NCBI GenBank assembly: GCA_003313425.1
Contig: NHZP01000018.1
Location: 62,001-126,000 of the forward strand
Direction: 5' to 3'
Length of the DNA stretch: 64,000 nt
Source: Pseudopyrenochaeta lycopersici
Lineage: Eukaryota; Ascomycota; Dothideomycetes; Pleosporales; Pseudopyrenochaetaceae
Positions within the stretch are counted from its first letter, which is position 1. Every line of letters starts with the position of its first letter. A program made the translations under genes and the position numbers. Shown piece after piece: positions 21,650 to 31,746 of this stretch. Under the pieces are notes generated by a model. It was given only the letters and a program-made list of their open reading frames with translations, did no database searches and was not told the DNA's origin.

Positions 21650-23274
21650 ATGGATTCTTCACAGTTCCGTAAAGCGGCAAAGGGCGTCATTGACGAGAGT
21701 ATGCCATGAGCAATTCCACTCAAGCTTGTGACTTACGATATACAGTCGCAGATTACTATGAGACAGTAGCAGATCGGCCAGTTTTACCATCAGTCGCGCC
21801 TGGCTACCTGCGTCCATTACTACCTTCGTCTGCTCCAGAAGAAGGCGAATCATGGGACAAGATTCAATCCGACATTGACCGCGTCATCGTCCCAGGCTTA
21901 ACTCACTGGCAGTCGCCCAAGTTCATGGCTTTCTTTCCCTGCAATTCATCATTTCCAGCAATGTTGGGCGATATGTATAGTGGCGCCTTCAATGCCGCAG
22001 CATTCAATTGGATCTGTTCTCCTGCAATTACAGAGCTAGAGACTGTAATGATGGATTGGGTAGCGAAGCTTCTTGCACTGCCAGATGTATTTTTGAGCGA
22101 TGGAGAGGGAGGTGGAATCATCCAAGGGACAGCAAGCGAGGTCATCCTCACCGCAGTCGTTGCAGCACGGGAGCGACTTATACGCCGACGACTTGGGAAC
22201 ATGCCCGAAGGTGAGGAAAGGATGGACAAAGCAGCAGACATTCGAGGCAAGCTAGTAGCTCTCGGATCTGAACATGCACACTCGTCCACGCAAAAAGCTG
22301 CCATCATCGCTGGAACACGTTTCCGCACAGTTCCTGCCCCGAAGGAAGCGAATTTCTCCGTCACAGCGGCCGCACTGCGAAGAACCATCGAAGAATGTCG
22401 GGAGAAAGGCCTTGAGCCTTTCTACTTCACCATAACGCTCGGCAGCACAGCGACATGCGCCGTAGACGACCTTGCTGGCATTGCTGAACTCGCCAAAGAT
22501 TATCCAGATCTCTGGATCCACGTCGATGCCGCCTATGCCGGGTCCGCTCTTGTGTGTCCAGAGTACCAACATCTCTGTTCACCATTCGCCAGTTTTGACT
22601 CCTTCAATTTCAACTTGCACAAGTGGTTGCTAGTAAACTTTGACTGCTCAGCGTTCTTTATCAAGAAAAGAAAGGATTTAATCGATACTTATAGCTGCAC
22701 GCCCAGTTATCTGCGAAATCCACACACGGAATCGGGCATGGTAACCGATTATCGCGACTGGCAGATTCCGTTGGGAAGAAGGTTTCGGAGCTTGAAAGTA
22801 TGGTTTGTACTGAGGAGTTACGGAGTGAAAGGCCTAAGAGAGTTTATACGAGGGCATGTAAAGCTGGGCGAGTACTTCCACGACCTGCTCAACTCCCGGT
22901 CAGATCTCTTCATTGTCGTCACTCAACCCGCATTTGGGCTTGTGACGTTCCAGATTAGGCCTGCCCCTTCTTCGCCCATCACCACCTCCGCCAACCAGCC
23001 GAATCCCAGTCACGAGTCATATCTGAATGATTTCACGCCGCATGCAGAAGCACAGTATCTTGAAAATTTGAATCAAAAGACAAAGGACGTGTACGAGAAG
23101 ATCAACTCCGAAGGCGAATTCTTCCTTACAAGCACAGTTCTAGGAGGTCAATATGTTATACGAGTAGTCAGCGCGACGTTGCTATCAGAAGAAAAATATG
23201 TAAAACAAGTTTTCGATGCGCTCGTCAAGGCCGCAGGAGATGGCAAGAGCATGGAGAGTGCAGGGGCAAAATGA
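21650..23274 (+). CDS. PLP-dependent aromatic-L-amino-acid decarboxylase
   Basis: Two exons, 21650-21698 and 21746-23274 (47-bp intron), give 525 residues. The short first exon (MDSSQFRKAAKGVIDE) joins to ADYYETVADRPVLPSV, the classic N-terminus of group II decarboxylases. Family features: HWQSPKFMAFFPCNSSFPAM (substrate loop), GIIQGTASEVILTA, the PLP ring-stacking His in GSEHAHSST, WIHVDAAYAGSAL (Asp pairing with the pyridine N), and the Schiff-base lysine in FNFNLHKWLLVNF (Lys309). The enzyme removes CO2 from Trp, Tyr or DOPA to form the amine; substrate cannot be fixed from motifs. It is cytosolic, with no leader. A berberine-bridge-like FAD oxidase follows 2 kb downstream on the same strand. 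The C-terminus carries a Pro/Ser insertion (PAPSSPITTSANQ) seen in some fungal homologues. Confidence 0.9.
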
Positions 23275-25321
23275 ATGGCCAAGTCGAGACAGATATGGCA
23301 TATGTAGAGATTGACTTCAGACAAGATATAAAAAACATTCGAAAATAAAGACTTAACAAGTATTGTCCGTGGCAGGTATGCATTCGATTATACTCTCTAC
23401 CTCTTCTTGTCGAGGCCTTCTTTCGCGTCGACCTGAAACCCTTTGAAGAGTACGCATCGGTCATCTCATCCCACCTGGTATTTTGACAGCACTGAGGTAG
23501 TCTTACACTTCCTTGCTTATGCTTTTCCAGCTCTGGGTCCGCTGCTGGCGAGTGGGGAGATCGGAGCGAGGAAGACGATTGTGTAGGAGGGTTGAACAGA
23601 ATGTTGTTCTGAAATGACTGCCTTGTACTTGCCTGGATGTCAACATTGTCTCGCAGCAACCGAAGACCATTTGTTGCAAAATTCAGTTGATACTGAGTAC
23701 CGACAGTTTTGATCTTCCCCACAGATATAGAAGTAGGGTGGAATGCCAGGAGGAAGTTTTCGCGGTATGCGGGTTGGGGTGCGCGTATCGCCTCCAGCGC
23801 TATTCGAGGATCCAGACCATAACTTCTCGCGAACTTGACTCCTTTGCTCCTTCTTTATACGCACCGTTCCCACGAATCTGACTACGAAAGTTCTCTAAGC
23901 TGATCCGCTACCAATGTTTTATCTAGAACGGCCAAGCTCACTGCAACTGTTGAGCCCATGACCGTAGACCCGAAGTCGGCGTGACTAATTCAGTCTCTGG
24001 GGCTGGCGCAGATCTGCATGAAGCGTGTTCATCGTGCTGCTTTCCGGTAACTTGGTTCTTCTGAGCCTCATTCCGCACGTATACTGTATTGCTGCCTGCA
24101 CTCCTGCCTGATTGGATCTTCGCCCAGGGTGCTCATTATTGAATCGACGTCCGAACAAATAGTGCAAAATTTCGAACCAAGTTCGCCCCGAGGTGGATGG
24201 CTGCCAGGAGAATGATCGTCACTTAAGATTACACTCTTGGAAGCAGCGTTGGAAGCCAAGACACGGTATTTCTGCAGGCCTTCCATGCGCGACCAATTGA
24301 ATACATAAAGTATGGGAGTGACATAGATCATGACGTGGGTCCGAATGGGGGAAATGTCTGCATAACATTTGGTAAGCTGTGGTATCTCACAAGGCTAAAC
24401 AAAAGTAGGAGAGAGCAACGCACTACGTCTTGTGCGAAGGAAAAGACTTACCGCCTTTGAATAGTTGATAAAGGACTGCTATTGGCAAGCTAGCTAATTT
24501 ATCCATTGTGAATTATTCGTTGAACTTTCAACCACCTTGTTACTTTTCAAAGGCCCTCGATAAACGGTCCGACTATATATTTAAACGGCAGCCGTTTTTG
24601 GGCAGCAACATCGAAACTATGCTTGACGACGTAATTTCAACGTCGCTCAGCTTCCGCAGATGGTTTGCCCGCCGCCTCCCCCCCCCCCCCCCCACTTCTT
24701 GACTTCAAAGAGTCTGTATTCCTCGCCGGAGACTTCAGTTTCGTTATGAGTTCCATAGCGTATACCGTGGACTTGTTAGCACAGAAGATAAATCTTACCC
24801 AATTAAATCCAAAAAAAAAAGTGTTAAAGGAGTGCTGGTAGATAATCTGATTTAGGTACTAAGTTGATAAGAATTAGGTAAGATACCGAGTTACGTTCTT
24901 GTATTGGGGCCTTGAGCTCGGGACTGAAGACTGTTCCTCCTGTTTTACAGCTAGATACAGAAATTTGTTGAAAAGGACCTATTATCGGTCATGTCAGCAC
25001 TATGCAAGGGATGAAAATGGTCGCAAAATTTATGCCCCTTACTTCGCTGTCGAATAAGTCTGTTCCACCGGACAAGCCCCTCGATTTCAGTGCCGGTTTG
25101 AGACCGGGGTTCTCAATAGGCAATCAACCGGAGCCTCCGGCAAGAAGTGAATCGGCCCTAATCAAAGAAATGTAATAACTATCACGTCTTGCAGCCGCAT
25201 TTTAGCTCCGCTTACTTACGTCTCTGAAGCATTTGCGGGAATACCCTTCACTTGGGCATTGTTGTTCCAGTCCTATGTTCGTGGAGGGCACTTATTTATT
25301 GGCTAATTGCCTCAAACAAGC
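23275..25321. other. Two-kilobase gap between decarboxylase and FAD oxidase
   Basis: The left part holds coding-like fragments on the minus strand (see 23640-24331). The right part is AT-rich and contains a run of 16 C (24678-24693) and a run of about 10 A (24810-24820). No complete gene could be built in it. Confidence 0.5.
23640..24331 (-). other. Unassigned coding-like fragments, possible decayed or multi-exon gene
   Basis: On the minus strand several adjacent open segments look like protein. 24331-24068 encodes 87 residues (MIYVTPILYVFNWSRMEGLQ...). A shifted frame, 24078-23942, runs NEAQKNQVTGKQHDEH to SGLRSWAQQL and stops at a donor-like GTGAGC. A following segment, 23877-23640, is open in two frames: one reads FARSYGLDPRIALEAIRAPQ and LNFATNGLRLLRDNVDIQ, the other reads RIPRKLPPGIPPYFYICGED. 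No single splice pattern unites them without a frameshift. This may be a gene whose introns I could not place, or a decaying copy. No family is recognised. Confidence 0.3.
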
Positions 25322-27081
25322 ATGAAGTACATTGCTCCTTTGGCTGCTCTTGCGGCAGGCGTGTTATCAAATAGAATATTGGAGCCACCCAACTTGAACA
25401 TTACAGAAGCACTTCTCGAAAATGGCGTGAACATCTCCATCATTCCTGGTCTACCACAACTTGCGGAGAAGTCTCCCTCAAGCAGCTGCTCAACAGCTGT
25501 AAGTCACAGGTTCTCTTCTCGCACACTTACCCAGGCTAAGCGCATAGTAGTGCAATTCACTGAAGCTTATCTTTGGTGACGACCAAGTTGAGATTCAATC
25601 AGAGTCTACGTACAATGCTTTCGTCAACTCATTTTGGTCTGCGCAGCAGCGGGAAATTGCCCCTCAATGCGTCTTCAAACCCGAGAAGGCATTGGATGTC
25701 TCCACATCCATACTTCTTTCACGACTAACGCAATGCCCATTTGCGGTCAAGAGTGGAGGGCACTCCGCAGTGCCTGGAGGATCAAACATTGACGGTGGTA
25801 TCACCATCAGCTTTGAGAAGATGGGAAAGATTAGCTTGTCTCCTGACAAGAGGGTGGCTTCCTTCCAGCCAGGTCACACCTGGTTCGATATCTACAGTGC
25901 TCTTGAAAAGGATAATGTTACAGTCATTGGAGGCCGAGTAAGTCAGCTTTCATGCAGTTTTGGCTGCTCTCTGACCAGTCATCAGGTTTCCAGCGTTGGT
26001 GTCGGTGGCTTGATTCTAGGGGGAGGTAAGAAAGTCCTCAGCCGACATAGTCAGGGATTCACACTGATCTCGCGATTTTCCAGGTATATCATACTTTAGT
26101 AGCATGTATGGCATGGCGTGTGACAATGTTGAGTCGTACGAGCTAGTCACAGCATTTGGAAGCATTATCCAAGTCAGCCAGAACAAATTTCCTGACCTCT
26201 ACTGGGCACTTCGTGGCGGTGGTAATAATTTTGGCATTGTCACGCAGTTTAACGTAGCGGCAATCCCTAGGGCTCCGACAATGTGGGGTGGCTTCCGAAC
26301 GCATCTTGCCACTGAGTTTCCCGCTCTCATCAATGCCTTCTACAATCTCGGCATGAACGCGAAGGCAGATGTGAAAGCACATCAGATCCTATCTTTTGCT
26401 TGGGGCGGAATTGAAGTAGCCCAAGTGGAGCTGGAGTACGCTGATCCTATTCCCAACGCTCCGATACTCGCGGAGTACAACGCGGTACCCAATGCCGTTG
26501 CTGATCAGACGGCGGTTACAAGCCTTTCAAAGCTCACTGCCCTTCTTGGAGAGTCTGCCAGTGGTGCTGGCCTTCGACAAGCATTCTGGACATGTACAGT
26601 CAAGCTGGATAAGGAATTGGCTACTCTCACGAAAGATGTCTTCTTCGAAGAGCTCACAGCTGTTGTTGATGCCCAAGACATCCTTCCTTCTCTCTCACTT
26701 CAGGTTTTCACTGAGCCTCAGCTCGAGAAGATGGCAACAAGAGGAGGCAATGCGCTCGGTCTTAGCGTGAAAGACGGCCCGCTCATGAATGTTCTCGTCG
26801 GCATCAAATGGTCAAACAGCGCCGACGACGCAAGGATCAACAAGTTTGCGGCGAATGTCAAAGATCGTGTACTGGCGGCAGCGGCTGCGAAAGGGAAGGC
26901 CAGTTCCTATCTTTATATGAACTATGCTAGCCCATACCAGAATGTGGTGGCCAGTTATGGAGCAGCAAATCAAGCGAAATTGAAGGCCATTTCCAAGAAG
27001 TATGACCCTACAGGTGTTTTCGAGAAGCTGCAGCCAGGGTACTTCAAACTTGACGGTGCGCCGTGGAGTGGTTCGCCTTAG
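25322..27081 (+). CDS. Secreted FAD-linked oxidoreductase, berberine-bridge-enzyme type
   Basis: Four exons, 25322-25498, 25551-25937, 25986-26025 and 26084-27081, with introns of 52, 48 and 58 bp, give 533 residues. The start gives signal peptide MKYIAPLAALAAGVLS. FAD_binding_4 follows: CPFAVKSGGHSAVPGGSNID carries the His for 8-alpha covalent FAD (about residue 130), then FQPGHTWFDIYSALEKDN, VSSVGVGGLILGGGISYFS (split by introns 2 and 3) and LYWALRGGGNNFGIVTQF. The second covalent Cys of bicovalent enzymes is absent (SSVGVGG), so a mono-covalent enzyme is expected. The C-terminal BBE segment appears as YLYMNYASPYQNV and KKYDPTGVFEKLQPGYFK. Such enzymes oxidise alcohols, sugars or alkaloid and polyketide intermediates; the substrate is unknown. 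The decarboxylase lies upstream on the same strand. Confidence 0.9.
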
Positions 27082-27964
27082 TTTGAGTAAAGAGATTGGT
27101 TGCTTCTAACACGATGTGCTTCTCCCTTCGATGTTGTATCATACATTCTAGAAACTTATGCATTTATACCACTATTTTATTAGTTAGAGTATACTCTAAC
27201 TTCTGATCATGGAAATTTCTTGTCTCTAAATCCTCGTCGCGGTGCAAAGAGCTGGCGCTGATGATGGCGAATGTGTCTAGTATTTGAACATTTATCTGCG
27301 AAACTCTATTCATCAAGGGCCTGAAAATTCGTCACCAGGAAAGCATTTACGCGTATCCTGGCCCCAGAGTTGGAATTGTTCTTCCGCTCCGTCAAATAAG
27401 TAGGATGTCGAGCTGAGCGTCTACGTTTGCCTTCCCCGATTCGGAGATCAGCAAGGCCAAGACTCGCGGCTGAGTAGGAGCCACACGTGGCGACGGGGCC
27501 AAGAGATGCGGCGGCAGCTTGCGTAGTCGCCCTGAAGTATGATTCGAGGCTGGAGTTGGGTGAGATTGATTAGTCTTACGATAGGTTTCAACGTTTGTAA
27601 GTACCAGATGGTTGCACAACCTAATCCTAGTGCACCTAGAATGGTGAATGATTGCTGAAATAGGGAAATTGTTTGAGGTCGCTAAGCTGAATATCTGATA
27701 TGTAGGGCACTGGTGTAGTCATGCAGTTGGACTGCTTCATGAGGAAGTCGAGATGTATCTGAGTGATTGATTATCTTTCAACGTTCAGTTTTTCTTGCTT
27801 ATAGTAAGGGGCTCCGACGTGTATATAAACCGTCGCCGTTATGCCAAAGTCATGAAGCATTGAATTCAAGCCTCAAACATACTTCAATTCACAGTGTCTA
27901 CCAAAGTGGTAAGCTGTATACCCCTATAAGAACGAGCTTCAACAATTCACTTCAGCCTCACTCA
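27082..27964. other. Intergenic region upstream of a low-complexity ORF
   Basis: About 880 bp with AT-rich 3' UTR-like sequence after the oxidase, then a TATA element TATATAAA at 27822-27829 followed by a plausible leader. No recognised gene. Confidence 0.45.
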
Positions 27965-28390
27965 ATGATTCCTATTGTCTTTTCATCTCCCCTTGGCTCG
28001 GCAGCAGCCCAACAGACCGCAATGGAGACGCAGGCGCAAGCGCAGACACGAATGCAAAGTCAGTCACAAGCTTCGACAACTTCAGGCTCTTCAACGTCGA
28101 CTTCCACAGCGTCGGCAACTTCAGCAGTGGGCTTGACTTCTTCACAACATGAGGCTTCGTTGACAACGGCAGTGAACTTGACGCCAACTTCGAATTCTTT
28201 ATGCGCGAATACATCCACGGCTCCTGACCCTGCTCCTAGCCATCCTCCTTCAAGCTCAACTCTTACATCCGCGACTTCCTCTGCGCCACCTGATCCTATG
28301 CATTATCGGGGAACACAAGTTGAGCATTATGCTCCCAGACCGTCACAAAAACCCCCAGGTCCCACTCCTCGGACCGAACCTCAGCCCTAA
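27965..28390 (+). CDS. Hypothetical Ser/Thr/Gln-rich low-complexity protein
   Basis: An ATG at 27965 opens 141 codons. The protein is dominated by Gln, Ala, Ser and Thr (TQAQAQTRMQSQSQASTTSG, then SSTSTSTASATSA) and ends in a Pro-rich tail (PRPSQKPPGPTPRTEPQP). It lacks a globular domain, signal peptide and membrane helix. A TATA box lies 140 bp upstream and the leader contains a donor-like GTAAGC at about 27909, which favours a transcribed unit. Low-complexity frames can also arise by chance, so this is a tentative call. No homologue is recognised. Confidence 0.35.
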   Translation: MIPIVFSSPLGSAAAQQTAMETQAQAQTRMQSQSQASTTSGSSTSTSTASATSAVGLTSSQHEASLTTAVNLTPTSNSLCANTSTAPDPAPSHPPSSSTLTSATSSAPPDPMHYRGTQVEHYAPRPSQKPPGPTPRTEPQP

Positions 28391-28888
28391 GATAGCAGTG
28401 CTCACGCCTAAGCATGTAGGCCAAGTTGAAGTGACATTGATCTTCCTCCTGACACTGCTTCGGCGCTTATAATGCTACGAAGACTGCTAGGTTGAGCTGG
28501 AACGTCAACACCATCGACCTCGGCGCGCGACCGCAATATGTGGAGAGGCCTCTAATTGTCAAACTCTCAAGGTGCGACTGTTGTACAATCTGGTCCAATG
28601 GCATACCAGCGCATAACGACTGCGTCAGGGTAACTGAGACAGGCAGGTTTACCTGCGGTGAGATCGTCACGGGTTAAAAAGAATGAGCTCTAGGGGCAGG
28701 TCCCATATAGTTTTCGAAGAATGCGGCTGAATAAATATGATCATACATCTAGTGTCTCCATGCTGGATCTTTAGAGTGAGCAGCATCGTGCTACCGGGGG
28801 AATCGTCCAGTGATCCGAGTCCGATATTCAAGTCTGGGCTAGAACTCACAACAGGCCTGCCAAATGCCACTTGTTCCTCTCACACCAT
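28391..28888. other. Intergenic region before the 3' end of SPB1
   Basis: About 500 bp with short frames on both strands and no domain. It should hold the SPB1 3' UTR. Confidence 0.45.
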
Positions 28889-31503
28889 CTACCTTTTCTT
28901 GTTCCTCTTCGCTGCCCTCTTCTCGCCCCTAACATCCTTCTTCAACCTCGCATCAACCATTTTATATTTTCCCTTTGTGCCCTTCGGCCTGTTTTGAATA
29001 CCCTTGTTGCCGCCTCTCGCCACCACGACGGAGACCTTGCCCTTTGGCTTCTTCTTTGCTGCTCTGCTCATTAACCTTGCAATACTCTGCGCCTTCTCCT
29101 TTTCTGTCAAGCCCTCCTCATCCGCGAGCAAGGCAGACTTCTTCTTCAACTTCTCCATCCGTTGTGCAGCTTTGAACTTCTTTCTCGCTTGCGCCTCCCT
29201 GACCTTCTTTATTGGTCTAGCATTCAGAGCACGCAACTTTTCCTTGATGGCGGCTGCAGCGGCAGCAGTGGTGGGGCGCTGGAGTTTGGAGTGACGATTT
29301 TCATCATCGAGGAACCAGTCGGGAAGGCCGTCGACATCGCGAAGCGAGTATCGGTTGAAAGAGTCATCGAGAAGGTCATGTTTTGTCTTCTGGCCTGTAG
29401 CCATTTGGTGAGCGAGCGTCATAGCTTCAGCGGTGATGATATCGATGTCGGGTTTGCCGTTCTTCATCGGCATAGAGTCTTGCTCCCATTGGCTTTCATC
29501 GCGCTTGACTTCTTCAATCTTGTCCTCGTCTGACGAGTCATCGTCAAAAGCGCCTTGATGCGGCGAAGGCTCCCGGGACAGCTTCAACGGTGGCCGCGCT
29601 TCAGTTGCTTCCTCTCCGTCGACCTCTGGTTCACCTTCCACGTCAATACCACTATCATCGTCTTCGTCTATTTCATCCAGCCCCTCTAGGCCATCAATGC
29701 CCTTAAAGAGGTCCTGATCGAAGAATCGTGCTGCTCGTCGCGTGAGGCCTTTACTTGGCTCGGCCTCGTTATCTAGGTCTGTGATCAATGCTTTCGGCCC
29801 ATCCTCATCATCGCTCGAGTCACTGTATTCGTCTTGCACAAGCTCCTCATCGTCGCTTTCTTCCTTCTCGTTGTCGGAGAAGCCATTCCATTCTCCGTCA
29901 TCGCCTTCTTTGCGGGCCCGCTTAGCGCGATACTTTGCGTCCCGAGCAGATCTCTGTTCTACATAGTCGCCGTATGCTGCGTCGAGATCTCGCTCTAGGG
30001 CGTCTTCTTCGTCGTCCGTGACCTGCTCCTCATCACTTGACTCCTCAGGCTTCTCGCGCTCAACGAACTGCGCCATCTTTCCCTTTGCAATTCTCGACAG
30101 AGCACCAGCCTTGTCAACGGCTTTCAGCGCGAACATGGAGTCTTCTCCCGTCGGACCAGCCTGTTCTAGACCGATTTCGAAAGGCGTTGCCATATTCATT
30201 TGCATGCGAACGATTTCCTTCTGCTTGCGCTCGTTCTCGATTCGCCGTTGTTTCTTCTTTGCTTTGGAATCCTTCTCTTTCAGTCGTTCCAGCTCCTGCT
30301 GGATCTGCATTTCCTCATCCATATCTTCAACCTCTGCGACTTCTTCACCTTCCTGCGCCTCTTTAGCGGCTTCGATCTTTTCTTCCTTCTTCTTAGTTGA
30401 AAAACCGAAGATGTCTCGCACTCGCAACCGCCACCTTAGAAGGCGCTTGAAGTCGGCTCGCCCTAAAACCTTCAGGTCGGCACAACAGTCTCTGATCTCT
30501 TTGGTAGTCTCTGGTAGCTTGTCGATAGTGGCAATTGCAATGTCGCCGTTGGCCTTTTGCTCGAAGCTGAGCTTGTTCAGGCTTCCCAGCATGGCTATGG
30601 GATCGGTGGTCTGAATGAATTCCGAGACCGGAACTTCCTTGAACTGCGTCCAATCGCCCTCTTCGTAGCCCTCACGCTTTCGCTTCTTCTTCTCGGGGTT
30701 GAAGACCTTGGCTTCGTTGTTCGGGATGGGGTCGGCGAGTTCAGCAAAGACGCTGCGAGGGTCGAGGAATTTGGGGTCGAGATGCTTGGGGGCCTTGTAG
30801 CCGCGACATACGACGAAGATTTCGGCCGAGACATTTCGACTTGACGGGGGTTTCGTGGCCTCAACTTTGGCGAAGAGCTGGTTGAAGACCCAGAGCAGCG
30901 AGTTGTAGTCCTTTGATCTGAAAATTTTGGTGACAAATGTTCCGCCCTCGACCAAGAACTCGGTCGCCAGCTTCATGGATTGGAGGACCAGCTCAGCCTG
31001 GGTAAAAGCGTCCTGGACCCATGCGGTACCAACGTTGGGGGCGCCGTCGTGAAGAACGGCATCGGCTTTCAGGTGCTTGAGATGCTGGCGAAGGGTAGCT
31101 CGGCACTTGTCCGTGGTGATGTCGCTCTGGAAGGTGATGCATCGTGGGATGGGCTTGATTGGGGCAAGGTCGACGCCGACGATGAGAGCATTCGCGGGCA
31201 TGACCTAAGACGACTTGTTAGTATGGGGGCGTGTGCGGTAGTTGATGCCGTGGTGCGCACCTCGGAGGCCACCTGACACCATGATCCGGGCGCGGCGCAG
31301 AGATCAATCAAGACCTTGCTCTTCTCGAGGAAGTTGTATTTTTTGTTCAACTGGATCAGCTTGAAGGCGGCACGGGCACGGTAGCCCTTTTCCTTTGCGA
31401 GCTTGTACCATTTGTCGAGACGGCCTTTTCCGTGCTGGAGATTGTCAGCGGTGCTCTTGCAGGGGCGGCGAGCTCACAGGCGCACCTTCTTCTGGATCGC
31501 CAT
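28889..31503 (-). CDS. SPB1: AdoMet-dependent 27S pre-rRNA 2'-O-methyltransferase Spb1
   Basis: Three exons, 31503-31486, 31434-31261 and 31204-28889, give 835 residues (yeast 841). The 18-nt first exon encodes only MAIQKK; exon 2 continues [20 protein letters not shown], the conserved Spb1 N-terminus. The FtsJ/RrmJ fold is shown by [18 protein letters not shown] (AdoMet loop), [38 protein letters not shown] (catalytic Asp) and [15 protein letters not shown] (catalytic Lys). A long acidic middle ([20 protein letters not shown]) and the Spb1 C-terminal domain ([20 protein letters not shown]) with a Lys/Arg tail follow. Spb1 acts in the nucleolus on 27S pre-rRNA and in 60S assembly. It is divergent from the YML020W-like gene across 243 bp. 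Both intron positions fall within highly conserved sequence, which confirms the splice model. Confidence 0.95.
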
Positions 31504-31746
31504 GGCTGCGGGACGGCGTGGTGGTCGGGGCCTGCAAAAGTTCGCGGGACAAATTTTGGGCGGACAGGGTCGCTTAGGCGGTGGCAGAATGGAGCCGCAG
31601 AGCGCGCTAGGGGCTGGCCGCACGGGACAAGCAGATGCGTCATGGCCAGCAGCGCGCCTGGCCTGGGTCGTCGGGGCACGACAGCGCTCGATGCTGCTCC
31701 CATGCCTGCCGCCCACTAACCCGCACCCTCTCCAGAGGCCGCTGGA
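31504..31746. promoter_or_regulatory. Short bidirectional promoter of SPB1 and the YML020W-like gene
   Basis: 243 GC-rich bases between opposite start codons. No TATA box is seen. The sequence is rich in GGGC and GCGC words; no specific site is recognised. Confidence 0.45.

Noticed and set aside
24678..24693. Run of 16 C as a possible structural element
   Set aside because: Similar C or G runs occur at 47690, 49541 and 50730; they are likely simple repeats or sequencing-prone homopolymers without a consistent location.
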